Program-made: the position numbers and the translations under genes
Shown: positions 10,885 through 23,090 of the stretch, piece after piece
How the letters are laid out: each line of letters starts with the position of its first letter
Position numbering within the stretch: position 1 is the first letter of the stretch
DNA from: Paramarasmius palmivorus
Taxonomy: Eukaryota > Basidiomycota > Agaricomycetes > Agaricales > Marasmiaceae
Length of the DNA stretch: 64,000 bases
Reading direction: 5' to 3'
Assembly (NCBI GenBank): GCA_037176845.1
Contig: JAYKXP010000059.1
Location: 248,001 to 312,000 of the forward strand
Notes under the pieces: generated by a model
What the model was told of the DNA's origin: nothing
Seen by the model: only the letters and a program-made list of their open reading frames with translations
Databases searched by the model: none

Positions 10885-12943
10885 CTACCGCTTCACCATC
10901 TTGAGAAGATCGTCCGCGAGAGGTAAGGTAGAAAGGAGCTCACCATCCTTTTGAATCTCTTTGTAATGAGTATGTAGCTCAAATATTGGATAGTCGAGGG
11001 ATCTAGCGAGATCCGTCAATTTGGGATCAAAACCCTGGTGACGATGCAGCAGTCGAAGTGCACCGTAGGCAGAATCCCACCAAGTATGCCATACTTTGAT
11101 GGTACTCCTGAACGATGGAAGTTCCAACTTCAGCCGCTCCGCCTCTGATATCTCTTTTTTACCGGAGGAGTCGAAAGCCCAGTAGTACTTCCTCTCTCCT
11201 AGCCAAGTATCCCACTTGCTTCTACCATCAGAGGGGCGGGGAACCGGTCGGATAAAGAGGTACGTCGGCGTTGAAATGGTGATGTCGGAACATTTATGTG
11301 ATTTTCTCTTGGCTCGTCGACGTTCACATTTGAAGGTAAGCCTAAAGTGACCCAACATGGCTGTTATGGTCGATCAATACCGGCACTTGATCAAGAAACA
11401 TGAAAGCTCACAATATTCCCCCCATTCGTCCTCCCGAATTCCCAGTCGGCTGAAAATACCATGTGACTGCGACACCCACATATCTGCAAAGGAGTACCAC
11501 GTCCTTACAGGCCGTAGCTCGTAATGTAAATGAAGCAGTTTCAGTTGCCCGAGGTCCGTTGACTTCAGCATGAACCTAGATATCTAATCAGCCCACATTA
11601 ACACTGCTCATCGTTGGATATGCACCTCACAGATCCATTATCCATCACAAGCGTATTTTCTCGCATGGATCCGGTACGCGAAACCGCTCTTCCCAAGGAT
11701 CGTAAAACCATTGATGTCTGGTTCCTTGATGTCGAACTATGACCTCTCTGGAGGTTCTGTGATAGACGGTGCCAGGAAGCGACGAGAGGATCGATATGAT
11801 GTTCTGGTCATTTAACTGCTCCGGGGTTGTCTTGGAGGACCAGCGGATTCCTTCGACGATATTGTGAGCGGGGAAAATCCCAGTGAGGTATTGGAGAATA
11901 AGGCTTGGGTTGTTGAAGGTCTGTATATCCAGGGGAGGATAACCGTTTTTGGGAAGAGCAAGGGATACTTCTGACCAAACTTGGTAAATGAGGTTGGATG
12001 TCATATCAACGTGGGGCCCTCTGCGTAACATCCCAGTCTTTGGCTCAACCCACAGTTCACGTAGAGGCTGAGGAATTGATTGCTAAGTACGATACCCATA
12101 ACATGTAACGCTCACGTACAGTTTGTGCCTCTATTCCCTGTAATATCGCAGACTAAGAGATATTAGAAAACAGTACACAAGGATGCATAGCTTAGACGTA
12201 CATACATATGTCAAATAGGTTTGGAGTAGGGGTGAAAATCCATTCCGTTCAAATATGTGCGATACCGGTATGAGTGCTTTATCATGGACGAAGTTCAGTA
12301 TAGACCGACGAAGGGTAACGATAGACCTCACCGTCGTAGAAAACGAGTGCCGGTAATGCACTATAGTTGGTATAACCAAAAAGCTCCAACCAGTTGATGT
12401 CCCTGAAAACTGTGTCAATACGCTCGGAGCCTGGTAGCATCGATTACTCACTTGACAGCAGAGAAAACTTGGAAATCTTGATGATAGGCCTATATATACA
12501 GATGTCAATGAAGAAAGATCAATACCGGAGTGAGAGCATTCACTTGCACGGCATCAGGACCGGTGTATTGAACATGCAAGAACTCCGCATCCTTATCTTC
12601 ACCGCGAATACTGGCAACATGAATGATTCGACGAGCATCCAGATTTCTCCGTCTTTCCTTGCCCCATCTCTTAGCCTTAGTATCCATTATCTTCCTCTTC
12701 AGACGAATATCTGCTGTCTTGAGTTCGTGGTACTGAAGCTTTAAAGGTCAGAAAGACAGCTCGAATCTCAGTTATACGTTGTTGACATACCTGATTCAAT
12801 TCCGCTGACTGTCTTCCGCACGGATCTAGGAGATGCACCAGGTCTTTCCTGCTGCCTGCGCCATAGCAACTGTGCTGACTACCTTTGACCACTGAAAATG
12901 TTCCACCGTTGATGGTGACATGAGAGCACCCTTCAAACGACAT
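10885..12943 (-). CDS. Multi-exon agaric-type protein of unknown function with kinase-like middle
   Basis: On the minus strand I can thread about eight exons with GT-AG introns from an ATG at 12943 to a stop at 10885. The N-terminus reads MSFEGCSHVTINGGTFSVVKG, the opening of many uncharacterised mushroom proteins. Exon 2 is basic and leads into IHVASIRGEDKDAEFLHVQY. Further exons contain WLELFGYTNYSALPALVFYD, then ALIPVSHIFERNGFSPLL, and a later one LWVEPKTGMLRRGPHV. The order of charged strand, LFGY segment and ALxFYD hinge recalls the N-lobe and hinge of protein kinases, but no HRD or DFG motif is visible. If related, it is probably non-catalytic. The last exon (10885-11358) is aromatic-rich. 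The frame appears open throughout. Exact exon edges in the 3' half are uncertain. Confidence 0.65.
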
Positions 12944-15646
12944 GGAGAATGGCGATGGTTCAAGGTAAGGGTGTGTGCATGTATACGTCACCGCGAACCG
13001 TATCCATAGTAACTGGACGTCAAGTACAGCAATGAACATCGATAAGAACACTATCGATGCGAGTCATGCTGCACAGCTGAATAGAAACCTGACAGCGCCA
13101 GAGAATGACATGAGTACAGCTTCGACTTTGAAAAAGCTTAAGGAACGCACGACAGACGACTTTGAGCTGATGAAGAGCGCGGCGTTCCAAGTCCTAAGTA
13201 CAAGCCTTCGTCAGTCTATAGTAAAAACCTTTCAGAGTCAGAGACCGTACCGAGCGTTCACGAGCAAAATTGAAAGACACAGCTTGCGGCGTGGCAAGGC
13301 TCGTAGTCCCTTGCAGATGTAACCCAGTCATCACCCAATACCAAAAACAGTCCTGTGTGGGTGATTCTTTGTACCGTCGTACGCGCCTTGTCTCCTCAAC
13401 AGTACAGTCCTAATCTGCGACGAAGCACCATTTCTGAATGCCAAAACAACAATTCGCGCCTGTCCGGAGGTGGGTAGGGGCTATGAATATGGTGGCATGT
13501 TGTTTAGTGGCTCCTTGAAGTTGAGGCCATTGGGGATGGGGTTCAAGTCAAAGAGGATGTGTCGGGATGTTTGGGAAGGGAGCAGAGAGAGAGTGCACGG
13601 GACAGGATTTATCTCTGGAGGTGTAAATCGAAGCTTGGGCATGTACTTGCGTAGGAGGAGCGATGAGCCAGGATGAAAGCGTAGAGTGAGGACTGTGTAC
13701 ATACCAGAGTGCAAAGGCGCTGTTGTGCTTTGAATAGCGTTTGGAGTAGGTTATCTTGAGGTGACACGCCAGCATTAGATTCAAGACTGAGCACAGACAC
13801 AAATTGTTCAATGCACAGTCATCGCGCGCAGGGCCATACGAGTAGACGAGCATCATGAACAATGTGAAATACAGTGATGGTTTTGACAAGCGCCGGCGGT
13901 AAACACCTTTCACCACGACGACCACTACTACCCTTTCCTTGACCACCTCATGTTCCTCAAAGCGCACCAATCCAGGACATTCTTGGATCTTATACACGCA
14001 TCGCCTCTCAAATCACGACAGGTATGCGATTTCCTATTCCATATCTCTGACAATATACTCATCACCTCTCAGAGAAGAACTACACATCATGCATCAGGCC
14101 TCACTTTATTGCACCGTCCTGACGCTCATAATGGGTATTCTGCTGGAGAATGAAGGGATGAACGGTGGATTTTTTACCTCTTCAACTCATTTCTGTCCTG
14201 CTAACTTCGTACTTTAGGTCTTGGTTCACTGTCTGTTACCGACAGCGTACGGGTACTCGCATGCCCTCCAAACTCGAAAATAAAAGACTAGTTGACACTA
14301 GACCGCCTCATGATTCTACCAACGCCAACTATGTTCGAACCTTCGAGTCTCGAAAGCTCCCAGAACGGTGGATTGTCGACCGTCGGTGCGAAGGAGGCGA
14401 CACGAAAAGATGGAAGGTTACATTGAATTCGGTGAATACTTTGTTCTGTTTCTCGTTTCTCTATACTTCTAACTGACACCTGATAGACGACGACAGCTCT
14501 TGAAACCTTTGGCAGTGAACATTCGGCAATTAATCGCTCCCTTTCATGCACCGCAGCTTCATCAAGTACTTGTGCTCTTCCAGCGGAAACTTCGCGCGTA
14601 TCTCTTCCGACAACGAAACACTCCCAAGATCTGATTTGCTACACGTAACATGCTACGGTCAGTATCCTTAGAATGAAGGGCTCTGGGTTTTTACGCTCAC
14701 CCAGATTGCATAGCCTAGCACCCTTTATCTAGTGGTGTATAGCATCGGAGTCTTTGGGCATCGGAGTGCTCGGTGCACGTTAGTTCGGGCATAGACGCAA
14801 CAGCTTGCCCATGAGAAGCTCTCCAGCGATCTGTTCTCACTTGTTCGGTACCCGCTGCACCCCACTTCAATGCCGGGGGATGTACGACTCCAAAGCAATT
14901 AGCGGATCCAAAGGGTACATACGGGCTCATCAAGTTGTTACTCCCACATTCTCGGTAAATAGTGCTTTCCTCTCTTTTTCAGTGTTTTATCGATATCCTA
15001 TTACCTTCAGCGCTTACCTTTTTACCGAATCGTACCATGTGTGGTCCCTTCCTATCGAAATCCAGTCTGTATAGCATCTCTCCATCGCATCGCGCTTCAG
15101 GATGGATACCAAACGGCCAAGCCATGCCATGCCAAACGAGTTTCGACACCTGGAGAGCATCTTCTAGGCTTCAAGGCAAAGAAACAGCTGCCACAAGAGC
15201 TTGACGGGGAGCGAGATTTTGTTGAAAAAAAATCACTGCAAGAAAGGGCACTACATTCGGTGAGTTTGAACTCATTTTCTTGGTTTAGTATAAGAACGAG
15301 CTAATCGAATGACGAAGAACCAATATCCACTCCAATAAACGCGTTGGTTCTCACAGGGTATCCCACTTCTCTTTCGGTTAAGGGTGTAAGTGAAACAAGT
15401 GCTCGTTGATGACCGCGACAGTAATGCAGTCAAGAGTCCGAGATAGGTATGCCATTGATCATATTCAGTGATAATTTCACTAACCATACCTCAAGTCAGG
15501 CTGCAGATCAGTTTCGTCGACTCCTTGTCAAGCCCACAGATGTATATCCATCCCTATGTTTCGATTCATCCAACCACGACATCTATCTCATGTATATCAG
15601 CAAAATACCAATATAGTGTTTTCCGTACACCGATCATTGAATCTCT
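12944..15646. other. 2.7 kb with no supported gene
   Basis: Several short open frames occur, for example 13548-13997 (-), 14165-14476 (+) and 15041-15304 (+). None has a recognisable domain, and I could not connect them by splice sites. A segment at about 14280-14430 (+) encodes an ordered-looking stretch (RTFESRKLPERWIVDRR) followed by a donor-like site. It could be an isolated exon or relic. Confidence 0.35.
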
Positions 15647-18600
15647 TTAAGGAACGACCTGAGATCCGTTCGCTGAAGCCACCATGTCCAATTCAATCGC
15701 ATCATTTCTACTCGCTTCATTCTTGCCTTTCCACTGGACCTGTACGCGATCATGGATCTCCCATGGAGGCCATGCAGTGAGCCCTTGAATCTCTATCCTT
15801 CCGACCCCTTCCTGCACATTGGAGAACCAAAAACCACGTTTCTCTGACCGGATACTTCACGTGTCATCGAAGTTGTCATTTCATCCAGGTCCGAGCTCAG
15901 AGTCCCCATAAGCTCAATTGGATTTGAGCTGTACATATTACGCACAGAAAGGGTGACATTGAGCTCTCCCGGGCCTGGGCAATGAAACTCGATTATGCAT
16001 CTTCCGGTATCTAACAATTTGACGTGATTTCCTCTAGCCTGAACATCCCAATTATCGCGGGCCTCGAATCCAACCCAGTATACAAAACCTGAACCAATGT
16101 TCACGCTCTTCTTCCACACCTCCCGATTTGCAGCTATTGCCTTGCAGTGCAGTTCTTCGCACTCTTCTCCGGGTCGGTGACACCCTGTTCCAGCGAGACA
16201 GAGGATATTTGGGTGCCGCGTGATGACTTCGGTGAGTGCCGTCTTGAGTTCGGTTGAGTTGCGATTGAAATAACGAAGTACGAGGGTCGTCATCTGGGCG
16301 GTGTCCTGCAAATTAAAAATCAACGCCAGGTATTCTCTAAGAGTTTTCTTGTTCATGCCATTCAAAGAGATGTCAAGCGCACGGAGAGTATTCTTCCTTT
16401 GAAGTAAGGGAATTTCTGTGGCGCGATTGACAGAGACATAGGGTGATGTGCCAGAGGGGGGTGGCGGAGTATTGGGTATGTACTCGACCGCAAGACACAG
16501 GTGGTAGAGACACTCTTCCCGAATAGATTTGCTATTGGGACAAGCAGTATCACTAATGAATAGGCTGTAAAAGGAAGGGGGTAGAAGGTCTGCACCGAGT
16601 TCCACCATTAAATCTGCTTGTTCGAATCCAAGGGCAGAGATTTTATCGTAATGACGCTGTACCGTTTGTCGGAGGTCTGATCCAGGATCCCTGAGTTTTT
16701 GCAATGCATCGATCAAATGAGTCCACACATCCTCAGGTCGTATGAACGTGCGCTCCGACTGGGAGGTGGCACTGGAATTATGCCATCGAGACAGTGCGCG
16801 GTTCTTCTGTGCCGTGGTTCGTGCTACCATTGCGCTATGACATTCGGAATGCAAATGTGACAGAACCTTTGCATTCCATTCTCTGGGCCGACGGTCCAAG
16901 TATACCCACTCCGCATGCCAGATGTACACTTCGAGGATAGCGCATTCGAATACAGTAAGCATTTCTGTGTATGATTCATAGCGGAATCTATCTTGCTCTG
17001 TAGCATCAGTTGGGATGAGAGACGGGTCCTTCGAACGGCGATTGTCTATGTATTCCGAAACAAAATCCCGCCATTTCAACAGGGCAACGTATTGTCTGTC
17101 ATGCGACGACAATGAACCACTGTTAACGGGGGTCGGAGGAGTGCGATTCCCATGGGAGCTGAAGAGGTTCCATTTCAGATCCATGGAGTTCCGGCTATCC
17201 CTGAACATACGTGCGCGAAGAGTTTGCGCGTGTCCTAGGACATCATAGAATAGACGACTTCGTAGAAATCCGTCGTTTCCTGGTTCAGTTTGATCGCCGA
17301 GCAAGACCTGGTAGTGTGGGGAACCGATACCTGACTGCATTAAAAGCTTCGACAAGAACACAGTGATCGGTAGTCCATCATTTCCGTGGCATAAGAATGT
17401 GAAAGAACGTGAATCGGTGAGAAGGATTGTGACACTTAGGTCTTTGGATATAGTATTGGCACCATCATTCGAAGTAGATGGCGCACGCTGGGTAAGGATA
17501 GCATAATACAATGTGATTGCATTGGCTCCGAGTCGTTGAACTGGCCCAATCCAAGACGTCGCTGCGGCAAAGAACTCGCCTTCAGTGTATACAACAAAAG
17601 GCTTGGGATCAGAAGATGGCTTTTCCCCAAAACCCAGCTCCTCGCTGCTATGAGGCGAAGTAATGAGGGGATAATACGGATCATCCGACTTATGGAGTTC
17701 AAGATTCATCGTTAAACCTGTACTCTCATCCCACGACGGATTCGCGCCCCAAAGCACTATGCGAAGCAGCGAGAGGATGGCCTCCATTGCGAACCACACG
17801 TAAGGCCCGGCTGGGCATCACTGTTCTTGACAATGCTGAAGCAGCCAACATAACCAGCAACAATCATCACCATGCCAATGGCAATCAGGACCTGGTATGC
17901 AACGAGCATTGGGTCGATAGCCAACATCTCCCCCAGCTTCCGCACCTCCGACTCATTTTCCTTCATGTCCACTCTGCCTTCTTCGGCGCTGGCAGATGGA
18001 TTGCTCTGCCAAGGTTGAAGATAATCACGGATGCGCTGCTCCAACGGCTGCATTTTCTGACCGTGTGTTTCCTCGAGAACATCTCCATTTTTGCGTCTGA
18101 CTTTCATCCAGGCAAGGCTCGTACTGGTTATGCGGTGTATTCGCAGTTGTAGTGCTAGCTGGATACATACAGCGCATAGGAACGAGCCACATGAACGAAG
18201 TGCTGGGTAAATCCATGACAAAGGAGTGTTCCAGCGACCGCTGGCAAGGTAGATGTAAGGGGTTATGCTGACCATTGTACAAAGCGCAGAGGTTAAAAGA
18301 AGTTGCCGATTCCATGAATTGAAGAGCTACAGGAAAGGAAGTATCAGGTGTTGATTGTGTCCGTAGAAATCCTTTAACATACCTGGGCGGCCCGACTGAG
18401 TTGGAAGCCCAGTCGTTTGGATATTCCTATTGTAGTTCGAATCAGGGTGCGTGGCCGGAGGCATATAATGCATGCAAGTAGCGCTAGAGAGTATCGCTTT
18501 GACACGGAAACAACACTCAGCTCCCTAAGAATGATCAAAAATGCTGTATACATACCCAGAAAGGCTTTCCGCCGTCTCGCCAGCTTCGTTCATTCCATTG

Positions 18601-19047
18601 TCGCAGAAGCTCCGCTGCATCGCGTTTGCTCTGCGCGCGTTTCCACCCCGACCATTCAAACCCCGAGACCAGGTTGGGATCATCGATGTGCTGCTCCTCC
18701 ATAAGCTTCTTAAGCTTCAACTCCGCTCCATACAGCCCGGTGTCCTTGTCTATCGTCACCATCGAAGTGATAGAGCCGGCTGTTCCAAAACCTGCATCAT
18801 CGAACCAACGGCCTCCGTAGAACCTGGGATGTGCAATAGTCCCGATGAAAGTCGCAAATCCTGCTTTTGCACCTCCGAGACTACCGAATAACGATAGTGT
18901 CGAAGCTGCAGCGTATAGGTACCCTTTCTCCAGAGAGGAACCGACGTGACGCTCGACCTGTTCAGTTCCGAGAAGGGGAAGAAGGGCGGAGATGTCCTGA
19001 ATACCATCGGAGAGTGTGGTACCAAAGTTTGCTGAGTTGTCAGGCAT
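15647..19047 (-). pseudogene. Family copy C of the membrane protein, broken by two frameshifts
   Basis: The same three-exon layout as copy D is visible: exon 1 18556-19047 (164 codons, start PDNSANFGTTLSDG), a small exon 2 near 18383-18496, and exon 3 from 18326 downward. Comparison with copies B and D shows a missing base near 17800-17815, where the fourth membrane segment starts, so the frame switches. A second single-base loss near 15830 makes the apparent protein end at about 15793. The unshifted frame continues to a stop at 15647 and still reads like the family C-terminus. With no data on read support, either true pseudogenisation or two assembly errors is possible. Both changes being isolated single-base losses in otherwise well-kept sequence suggests recent inactivation. 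Confidence 0.75.
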
Positions 19048-19643
19048 GACTCGACTCCAGCAGCGACAATGAGGAGCAGAAGGTACCTCCGACAACTAGA
19101 TGAGAAGGTGGCAAGGAAAGAATAAAGCCTGAAGTTCCGGACCAGCTTGAAGGAGGGTATGATGAAGGAGCGCCCTGAGAGCGGTCACACGCATGTTGAA
19201 AACGCGATTTAAACGATACTATTCCTGTGCAGCATTGCACCGGATTCTGTCAGTGAATTGTGTCCCTTGAACCGAAACGGGAGAATCACACACGAGTGAG
19301 AAGCTTCTCCGAAGAGATGAATCAATTGTGTGGAAACCTGTCGTTCGTGACAATAAGCAACAAGAGCCATCTAGGAGAAATCAGTGTGAGGAATGTCGCC
19401 TCTGAATCAATATACACCAAAGAGGCATACCTGCCATTTCTCTGCGAGCCGAACGTCAGAAGTCGCCTAAGCACATGATGGCAGTGTAGAAGCCTAAGAA
19501 GGCCTAGAACGGCAAGTCATCATGAGACTGGCACCGCCTTGCTTATCTTATCAGCTGTGCCTTCCTTCTAACAGCACTTCATCCGCGTCCCTTCAGCATG
19601 TATTCCTGTATTCTCCCTTGCGTATTTCCGCATTCCGACGTAC
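19048..19643. other. Divergent promoter region between family copy C and the G-alpha gene
   Basis: No gene is supported. The stretch lies between two divergently read start codons (19047 on the minus strand and 19644 on the plus strand), so it should hold both promoters. I see no clear TATA or named factor site. Confidence 0.4.
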
Positions 19644-20829
19644 ATGGTCCTATTCAATCTCCACCCCTCCCATTCTTCCCTGATCGCGAACTCTCGCTCT
19701 ATCGCTATCGACAAGCAAATCGAAGAGGATGCCAAAAGGTTCAAACGAGAGTGCAAAATCCTATTGCTAGGGACAAGAGGAGCCGGGAAAAGCACCATCT
19801 TCAAACAGATGAGGATTATCCACAGTAATGGCTTCTCGGTGGGAGAGAAGGAGAAGTACAGGGAGGCAGTCTATATGAATGTCCTCGAATCCATTCATGC
19901 GATTATAACCGTGCTCCGAAAACATCATTTAGATCTTGACCTGGAGTACGGCAACAGAACATTCGCAAATACGATCATGAACTACGAGGTAGATGCATAT
20001 GGATTCAGGCTGACGGAAGACATTGCTCTGGCAATAGACAAGATGTGGAAAGATCCTGTCATAACGAAGATCTTGGAGGAACGGGGGAGCGAGTTTTTGA
20101 ATTTGATGCACACGGCGGACTAGTACGTACGTGTGTTCATCCAACACATTTCAGCCCTAACCGCTGTCGCTATAGCTTCCTGAGCGAGATTACACGCATC
20201 GGGTCACCGACATACATTCCAAACGAAACAGACCTTTTACATATCCATCAAAAGACCACCAGTGTAACGGAAGCCCGCTTTGCCATGGATCAGCTATCCA
20301 TCCACATATCTGACGTGAGCGGTCTTCATTCCGAACGTCGCAAATGGATATCCTGCTTCGAGTGCGCCACTTCCATCATATTCTGCACCGCTCTGTCAGA
20401 GTACGACCGGTTTTCCGATTTCGATTGGGGCAAGCCGCAAAACCAGATGGAAGAATCTCTGATCTTATTCGAGAGCATCATCAATAGCCGATGGTTCCTT
20501 CGGACGTCAATCATCCTGTTCCTTAACAAGATTGACATCTTCAGGCGGAAATTATCCAAGGTGCCCCTGGAGAAGTACTTTCCAGAGTACACGGGCGGGA
20601 ATGATATCAACAAGGCTGCCAAGTACATTCTATGGAAGTTTATGCAAGCGAACAGAGCGCGGCTGAGCGTGTATCCTCAGTATGTGCTTCATTCCGGCAC
20701 CGGCTGATGATCACTCACTTTTACCCAAGTTTAACACAGGCAACGGATACGAGCGCCGTCCGACTAGTCTTTGCCGCAGTTAAGGAGACAATCATACAAA
20801 ATGAGCTCAAAGCTAGTGGGATCTTATAG
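19644..20829 (+). CDS. Atypical heterotrimeric G-protein alpha subunit (catalytic residues replaced)
   Basis: Three exons (19644-20122, 20176-20679, 20730-20829) give 360 residues, a normal length for G-alpha. Family hallmarks are clear: [12 protein letters not shown] leading into a P-loop (residues 43-51), KQMRIIH, ALSEYD, FLNKID (guanine specificity, about 277-280) and a TQATDT loop before the last helix. Key residues are altered. The P-loop reads GTRGAGKST instead of the usual GxGESGKST. Switch I has His-184 where the GTP-hydrolysing Arg normally sits. Switch II reads [12 protein letters not shown], with Leu-210 replacing the catalytic Gln and Ser-208 replacing a Gly. The N-terminus MVLF lacks the Gly-2 needed for myristoylation, and the C-terminus SGIL lacks the usual Cys four from the end. 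I infer a plasma-membrane signalling paralogue with little GTPase activity, or a degenerate one. It looks intact. Confidence 0.9.
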
Positions 20830-21692
20830 TATATTGCCATCTTCTGTCAACATTCAGGGATCGTACCCCCTGCTGTCAGACAGCTACAGTTAGCACTGTA
20901 CTACTCGTAGCCAACATTCGCTCGCCCCGTCGTCCTCGTTGCGGTCGTGTTCCGCATGTCATCATCCCCTATGCTGCCTACTACCTACCATTTACTTACC
21001 ATCTACCAACGTTCGCTCGCGGTCAGCCCTGGTATGCGGTATACTGTACACACCCGGGTCTCGAATGGACCATTCAGATTCCATTTGTTGTATTTACATG
21101 TAGGAAAGTATACCCCACAATCATAATCTCGAGACAGATCACATCCAACTCTTGTCGAACCGCCTTCCCTTTCGCAGCTGGGCACTGTTGAAAAGAGTAC
21201 GAACTAGGGGGCATAATAACTCCGAGGAAGATGGTAAATTCCGCCTTTGGCACCTTCAAGATTCTCCCGGAAGGTGACAATGCGGAAGGAGCAACGAAGG
21301 TAGAGCCCAATTGTCACCTCCGTTGGCAACCGTGGATGACCTGGCTCATGATTTCTCCAGATTTCTCCCTGTCAATCTGTACATCCATCTTTGATCGGTA
21401 GATGGAACGCAGGAGAAGATGTCTGGGCAGGCCAATGGCATACTCCGAATGTAAACCTATTCATGACAGCCGTGATTAGTTTTGGGATATAAGTACTCTA
21501 CTTTGTGAGGTTCGCCGTATTCGTTGGTAGTGCCAACATACTAGCACCACTGAAGTGCTCTCGCTCTTTTGAGGTCCAAAGCAGCGGTTCTCAGTGACGA
21601 AGTTTTTACGAAAAAAGTCGTAGACGAATAGCGCGCTTTGGCCTGAAGACAGTTAGATTGTACTATCACCAATGCAACACTACATAACCTAT
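20830..21692. other. Intergenic between G-alpha and the NPC2-like gene, nothing recognised
   Basis: The two genes converge, so this is probably 3' untranslated and spacer sequence. Open frames on the minus strand at 21003-21310 are short and unremarkable. I see no RNA gene or repeat. Confidence 0.4.
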
Positions 21693-22421
21693 TCAGAAGA
21701 TGAAACCTTTACGAAAGTCCACATCCATATTCAGACACAGCATATCGTCTTCGTCTACGGTATAGCCACGAGCTTCGACGCGGTATTTGGCTAACAGACG
21801 ACGCGATGAGATAGGTATCCAAGTGCGAGCCAGACTTTGGCATACCTGGTGGTATCTCTTTTGGAAGATCAACAATTTGGGTGACATTATATTCCCCTTT
21901 CTCGACTGGACATTGTATAGTAGTGTTAGCTTTGTGTCTAGTTGGGCAGACAGTTGAGATACAGAAATTTAAACTTGGATAGGATATGTAGGACTTACGC
22001 CTCTTCGCACACGTTGAAATCCTTGTTAAGGATCTTGATCAGACCAAGTTTCACAGCAACCACAACGTGGGCTCCTTCCTGAGGTAGAACACAGGTTGAG
22101 CTTGGTGTATGGTGTCATGAATAGGACGGGGCTAACCTCGATTCTTTCAATAGCTTCCGCGATGACCGTTATCGACAGTTTTTCACCAGCCTGAGGCGGG
22201 TCTGGTGAGATTTCGATTTCTCGAATCTGAATGGCATCTGTAGGATATCCTACATTGGTTCAGCGAGAGAAAAACCTTCGTAGAGGAGGCAACAACGAAC
22301 CACAATCATCATACTTCCAACTGCCAAAACTCTCCTTTGCGTCCTTGGATCCCAAAGGAATTTGGGCTCCGAGAATAAGTGAGCTGAACAGAGTGAGTCC
22401 CAGGAGAAGTCGAGGTAACAT
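21693..22421 (-). CDS. Secreted ML-domain (NPC2-like) phosphatidylglycerol/phosphatidylinositol transfer protein
   Basis: The start at 22421 opens with a signal peptide (LPRLLLGLTLFSSLILGA). It is followed by SWKYDDCG, YPTDAIQIREIEISPDPPQA and, near the C-terminus, AKYRVEARGYTVDEDDMLCL. This is the MD-2-related lipid-recognition fold of fungal NPC2/PG-PI transfer proteins, of normal size at about 155 residues. The five exons are about 22301-22421, 22137-22249, 21999-22078, 21846-21905 and 21693-21790. Cysteines occur near the ends (DDCG, MLCL) and in the middle (NVCEE), as in the disulfide-bonded family. It probably binds sterols or phospholipids in the vacuole lumen or secretory path. One oddity: the reading phase across intron 3 is off by one base in my manual splice model. 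That intron may use another site, or there may be a single-base defect. Confidence 0.8.
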
Positions 22422-22489
22422 GGTGGTCCCAGTCAATGCTCAGCGCTCTGAAAGGTGTCGAAAGATATGACGCGCTATTCCCGCTCCAT

Positions 22490-23090
22490 ATCATTTCTGC
22501 TCATGTGAGATGCCGCCCTGTATTCAGCACTGAATTCATCAGGGGCTCGTATGTGTAGAGGAATTTTAGCACATACCGAGTAGTACCCAAAGCCACGAAA
22601 ATCTCAATCCCGGCCATGATGGTGGTCCAGGTCAACGAGTAGAATGGTCAACTCGGTGCCGACGCGTCTCTAGCAATTTTACCACCATATCCCACTCAAC
22701 GTTCTCCACATTTCCTTTGCTGTCCTCGTTCTCGCCTCGTCTAGGTATTGAAACGAAGGAAATTGGTATAGCCTATTCGGCGCTATCTGTGAATAATTTA
22801 TGCTAATTCGACTCTGATTTGCTCTTCGCAGACTACTACAATTTTCATCTTGTTCCTCCAGCTTGCTCCTAGCCAAACTACATTCAACGCCCTCCGACTC
22901 TTTGACACGCACACACACACACACCTCTACGCTAACTGTCCAGATGTCGGTGCCCTCGAAATTCGAGCCTCACACGCAAGACACCGCACACGGAAAAGAC
23001 CTTCATCGAGCCATCCTCCGCTCCACCCTTGGCCCAGGTTCAGGCAACGTATAGAAGAGCCTCGGATTAATATACGTTTGGGAGGATGCT
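22490..23090 (+). repeat. Paralogous segment matching both flanks of the 20.7 kb KDZ element (empty site)
   Basis: The left half (about 22490-22785) is similar to 28830-29119, just outside the left end of the big element. The right half (about 22786-23090) is similar to 49828-50115, just outside its right end. Shared phrases include CAACTCGGTGCCGACGCGTC on the left and CTCGAAATTCGAGC on the right. At the junction it reads GTGAATAATTTATGC, the unduplicated counterpart of the GAATATTT that flanks the element. So this copy shows what the locus looked like before insertion. A (CA)n microsatellite lies near 22908-22922. Confidence 0.75.
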
